6,425 nucleotides of DNA from Candidatus Zipacnadia bacterium (lineage in GTDB: Bacteria; Armatimonadota; Zipacnadia; Zipacnadales; Zipacnadaceae), in contig JALGTS010000071.1 in NCBI GenBank assembly GCA_029821255.1, positions 1 to 6,425 on the forward strand, given 5' to 3'. Below the pieces are notes generated by a model. That model ran no database searches and was not told the origin of the DNA. It saw nothing but the letters and a program-made list of their open reading frames with translations. Numbering within the stretch: position 1 is the first letter of the stretch; each line of letters begins with the position of its first letter. The position numbers and the translations under genes were made by a program. Below are positions 5,921-6,425 of the stretch, piece by piece.

Positions 5921-5949
5921 AGTCTACACAATTATTGCCATTTTGTCAA
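5921..5949 (-). promoter_or_regulatory. Sigma70-type promoter of the GEVED-domain gene
   Basis: On the minus strand: TTGACA (5944-5949, 6/6), a 17-base spacer (5927-5943) and TAGACT (5921-5926, 4/6). The expected transcription start is near 5914, giving a short leader of about 39 bases, unlike the long leader of the tail-sharing gene at 2402. Confidence 0.8.
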
Positions 5950-5966
5950 CAACCCGTCATAACTGT

Positions 5967-5996
5967 TAGCTTTACATCAGCCCCCAGGGAAAGCTA
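5967..5996. repeat. Inverted repeat upstream of the GEVED promoter, possible operator
   Basis: TAGCTTT (5967-5973) and AAAGCTA (5990-5996) are a perfect 7-base inverted repeat separated by 16 bases, centred about 67 bases upstream of the predicted start site. That is a typical activator position. No other copy was seen near the other promoters, so a role is unproven. Confidence 0.35.
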
Positions 5997-6214
5997 CCAA
6001 GGAAGAAAACCCCAAAGCGATTAAGGCTGCACCCGATTCAGAGGCCGGCAGAATTGCAGTGATGAGCAAGTAGCCAGAACTCAAAAATGAGCCCAAACAA
6101 CGTCAACATACGCAACTAAACAGACGCAGGAGAGGCCACCCTTTGCTCTGCGCTGTTCCTGCCTCTGCCAAGCCAAGTACCGTTGCCAATCTCACTTATG
6201 TAGGGACAAGAACA
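5997..6214. other. Intergenic stretch, nothing recognised
   Basis: This lies between the upstream elements of the GEVED promoter and the terminator of the next gene. Reading frames here have no ribosome site or recognisable protein features. No RNA gene or repeat was identified. Confidence 0.5.
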
Positions 6215-6242
6215 AAAGGGACCTGGGCAACCAGGTCCCTTT
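6208..6242 (-). terminator. Rho-independent terminator of the beta-barrel gene
   Basis: AAAGGGACCTGG (6215-6226) and CCAGGTCCCTTT (6231-6242) form a perfect 12-base-pair stem with a 4-base loop. On the minus strand it is followed by TTTTGTTCTTG. It starts 33 bases after the stop codon at 6276-6278, as expected for the gene running in from the right edge. A few A-T pairs at the base give it some bidirectional potential, but the T-run supports the minus strand. Confidence 0.9.
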
Positions 6243-6275
6243 ATTGGGCTTGTTGTAGTGGTAGTTACCTTCAGC

Positions 6276-6425
6276 TTAGAAGGGAACTACGACACCGGCG
6301 ACCAGCAGCTGGACGTCCGGGAACTGAAGATCCCACTCGTTGTTACTACTCACCGCCGATGGCTCCTGGCGGGCATAAGTCAGATTCAGATCAACACCGT
6401 CAGCCAACGACTTGGTAACCCGCAC
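6276..6425 (-). CDS. C-terminal end of a probable outer-membrane beta-barrel protein (5' part outside window)
   Basis: The minus-strand frame is open from the right edge to TAA at 6276-6278 and gives the last 49 residues. They read as amphipathic strands: ADGVDLNLTYAR, then a polar turn (SAVSSNNEW), then DVQLLVAGVVVPF as the terminal strand. Hydrophobic residues alternate back from a terminal Phe, the classic C-terminal signature of outer-membrane barrels recognised by the BAM machinery. The strand-turn-strand layout, the final Phe and the strong terminator just downstream together support a genuine gene end. Porin or S-layer-homology porin identity cannot be decided from this fragment. There is no evidence that it is co-transcribed with the GEVED gene, since the terminator and promoter between them separate the two. 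Confidence 0.75.
   Translation of the reverse strand: MRVTKSLADGVDLNLTYARQEPSAVSSNNEWDLQFPDVQLLVAGVVVPF

Noticed and set aside
6143..6418. 91-codon plus-strand open frame
   Set aside because: It runs across the 12-base-pair terminator and opposite the beta-barrel tail, with no ribosome site seen.
1..6425. CRISPR array, tRNA/rRNA, insertion sequence or transposase
   Set aside because: No regular repeat-spacer pattern, cloverleaf, rRNA-like stretch or transposase motif was found on either strand.

Overview
The window comes from a diderm (outer-membrane-bearing) bacterium. Two features show this: a lipoprotein with tandem polysaccharide-export and SLBB domains, and the C-terminal tail of a protein that ends like an outer-membrane beta-barrel (terminal Phe). 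I cannot name the phylum. Three promoters with TTGACA -35 boxes, 17-bp spacers and near-consensus -10 boxes show ordinary sigma70-type transcription. The content suggests an exopolysaccharide/cell-surface locus of the kind often linked to exosortase (PEP-CTERM) systems, though no exosortase lies in the window.

Layout, left to right. (1) 1-1861, minus: a Wza-like polysaccharide export lipoprotein, cut by the left edge after 620 codons. (2) 1862-2401: a divergent regulatory region with two strong promoters back to back and structured leaders on both sides. (3) 2402-2935, plus: a small secreted protein with a signal peptide, a beta-rich body and a PEP-CTERM-like tail. (4) 2936-3248: a spacer with one plausible weaker promoter. 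(5) 3249-4868, plus: a complete 539-residue alkaline-phosphatase-superfamily phosphodiesterase. (6) 4869-5155: a convergent intergenic region with a terminator serving the minus-strand gene. (7) 5156-5875, minus: a secreted GEVED-domain protein whose last 30 residues align without gaps to the tail of the protein at 2402-2935. (8) 5876-6275: a strong promoter for that gene, an inverted repeat upstream of it, and a terminator for the next minus-strand gene. (9) 6276-6425, minus: the last 49 residues of a probable outer-membrane beta-barrel.

Working model (inference). The export lipoprotein secretes a polysaccharide. The phosphodiesterase-like enzyme acts in its biosynthesis or modification. The two secreted proteins are surface or matrix proteins delivered by a common C-terminal sorting signal, in which a Leu-Pro-Pro motif sits where PEP-CTERM proteins carry Pro-Glu-Pro. 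This shared tail is the most interesting signal in the window. It needs a genome-wide search for further members and for the cognate transpeptidase.
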